Part shown: piece after piece, positions 4,336 through 5,191 of the stretch
How positions within the stretch are numbered: position 1 is the first letter of the stretch
Layout: each line of letters begins with the position of its first letter
From: Deltaproteobacteria bacterium RBG_13_52_11
Lineage (GTDB): Bacteria; Desulfobacterota; B13-G15; RBG-16-54-18
Assembly (NCBI GenBank): GCA_001797745.1
Contig: MGQF01000067.1
Coordinates: forward strand, 1,198-6,388
Length of the DNA stretch: 5,191 bases
Reading direction: 5' to 3'
Program-made: the position numbers and the translations under genes
Notes under the pieces: generated by a model
Told to the model about the DNA's origin: nothing
The model's input: the letters and a program-made list of their open reading frames with translations, nothing else
Databases searched by the model: none

Positions 4336-5191
4336 ATGCCGTCTCATTTGGTGCATATATTGATCATTGGTTCACTCTTTGTTGCCACCCTCTTTGCCCC
4401 TCATTTATTCTTTTGGTCCCCGACCTTACAAATAATCCTCTTATTGTGGGCCCTTTTTCTCTGGTTCTATAGTGGGGTAACAAAGGGGGCGTTGGAGTTC
4501 AGGAGGGTTGCCTTACCCCTTCCCCTCATAGTTTTTTTCATTTTGGCCATCTTTTATACCTTTCACTCCATAGACTATGCTGTCAGCCGCGACCTTATCT
4601 TTCATCTGATCAGCTACACGGCGATTTTTTTTCTCGTCGCCCAGATCCCTTCCACCAAAGAGGCCCAGAGGATCGGTATGGTAGTCGTTATTCTGGGGAT
4701 CCTGACCTCTCTCTACGGTCTCTATCAGTATTTCTGGGGCTTTCACGATCTCATCGGCAAGATAAGTGAGGTGAAGCTTTCTTATCCATCCCTTCTCAAA
4801 GAGGAGATCATCGGCCGCCTGGAAGGAGGACGGATCTTTTCCACCTTCTTGTTGCCCAGCCATTTTGCCGCCTTTTTGGGGATGAGCATCCCGCTGAGCG
4901 CAGCCTTTATCCTTACCAATACAAATAAAGGGTGGCTAAGATACCTTTTCGGGTTAGCCATGGTGCTGCAGGGCTTCGCCCTCTACTTGACCAAGTCCTT
5001 CAGCGGGTGGCTCTCTCTTATCTTAGCGTTTGGATGCTTTGCCTTTATATATCTGGCCTATATAAAGAGGGTACAACTTCGGTATATTGCCTACGCCCTC
5101 GGTGGTTTAATATTAGTGCTGGCCTTGATCTTTGCCGGGCTGAGCCTTACAAGGCCGGATAACCCCCTTGCTTCCATCGAAAACAACCCGC
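4336..5191 (+). CDS. O-antigen ligase/polymerase-family membrane protein (WaaL/Wzy-like), partial at C-terminus
   Basis: Polytopic inner-membrane protein, 285 codons visible and open at the right edge. Hydrophobic segments lie at about residues 7-27, 30-46, 60-75, 86-102, 112-133, 170-192, 200-218, 222-241 and 248-270. After a 35-residue hydrophilic loop comes GRIFSTFLLPSHFAAFL (165-181), matching the family pattern G-R-x-x-G/S-T-F-x-x-P-x-x-x-A. A TKSFSGWLSLI segment (about 218-228) corresponds to the usual SRGAWL-type motif, with the SR replaced. The large periplasmic loop with catalytic residues lies beyond the window. Members join O-antigen to lipid A core (WaaL), polymerise O-units (Wzy) or transfer glycans to pilins (PglL/TfpO). 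The visible part cannot separate these. The ATG at 4336 begins 25 nt after vapC and has only a weak ribosome binding site; TTG at 4315 is a less likely alternative. Confidence 0.8.
   Translation, partial: MPSHLVHILIIGSLFVATLFAPHLFFWSPTLQIILLLWALFLWFYSGVTKGALEFRRVALPLPLIVFFILAIFYTFHSIDYAVSRDLIFHLISYTAIFFLVAQIPSTKEAQRIGMVVVILGILTSLYGLYQYFWGFHDLIGKISEVKLSYPSLLKEEIIGRLEGGRIFSTFLLPSHFAAFLGMSIPLSAAFILTNTNKGWLRYLFGLAMVLQGFALYLTKSFSGWLSLILAFGCFAFIYLAYIKRVQLRYIAYALGGLILVLALIFAGLSLTRPDNPLASIENNP

Noticed and set aside
4513..4863. 116-codon minus-strand ORF
   Set aside because: It is a shadow of the membrane protein frame at 4336-5191, whose translation has clear membrane segments and a family motif.
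1..5191. CRISPR array, tRNA, rRNA, transposase or insertion sequence
   Set aside because: No regularly spaced repeats, no cloverleaf, no rRNA-like segment and no transposase motif were seen on either strand.

Overview
The window comes from a Gram-negative bacterium. It holds a class A penicillin-binding protein, type IV pilins and a WaaL/Wzy-type lipopolysaccharide or O-glycan enzyme. A textbook sigma-54 promoter in front of the pilins, intermediate GC content and compact gene spacing suggest a deltaproteobacterium-like lineage (Desulfobacterota, Nitrospirota or similar). The taxonomic placement is inference; no marker gene here fixes it.

Layout. Positions 1-1579 on the minus strand hold the N-terminal 526 codons of a PBP1A-type murein synthase, which runs off the left edge of the window. 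A divergent intergenic region of about 360 bases (1580-1941) follows. It contains a sigma-54 -24/-12 promoter pointing right, an inverted repeat about 100 bp upstream of it that could bind an activator of the PilR type, and a leader of about 130 nt. Three type IV pilin-like genes then run on the plus strand. Pilin 1 (1942-2391) and pilin 2 (2509-2979) are paralogues resembling PilA. Between them is a 20-bp imperfect hairpin. Pilin 3 (3149-3559) is a shorter, PilE-like probable minor pilin. Next comes a VapB-VapC toxin-antitoxin pair (3728-4310) with its own sigma-70-like promoter. Last is the N-terminal 285 codons of an O-antigen ligase/polymerase-family membrane protein (4336 to the right edge).

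How the parts fit. The pilins would be processed by prepilin peptidase and assembled by a type IV pilus machine whose other genes are not in the window. The sigma-54 promoter implies control by an activator such as PilR, and the hairpin after pilin 1 may set unequal expression of the two major-type pilins. The terminal ligase-family protein could attach O-antigen to lipid A, polymerise a glycan, or glycosylate the pilins, as WaaL-related enzymes encoded near pilin genes do in some other bacteria. The toxin-antitoxin pair lies between pilins and ligase and looks like an independent module.

No system entirely outside known families was found. The most interesting points are the regulatory structure around the tandem pilins and the possible pilin-glycosylation link.
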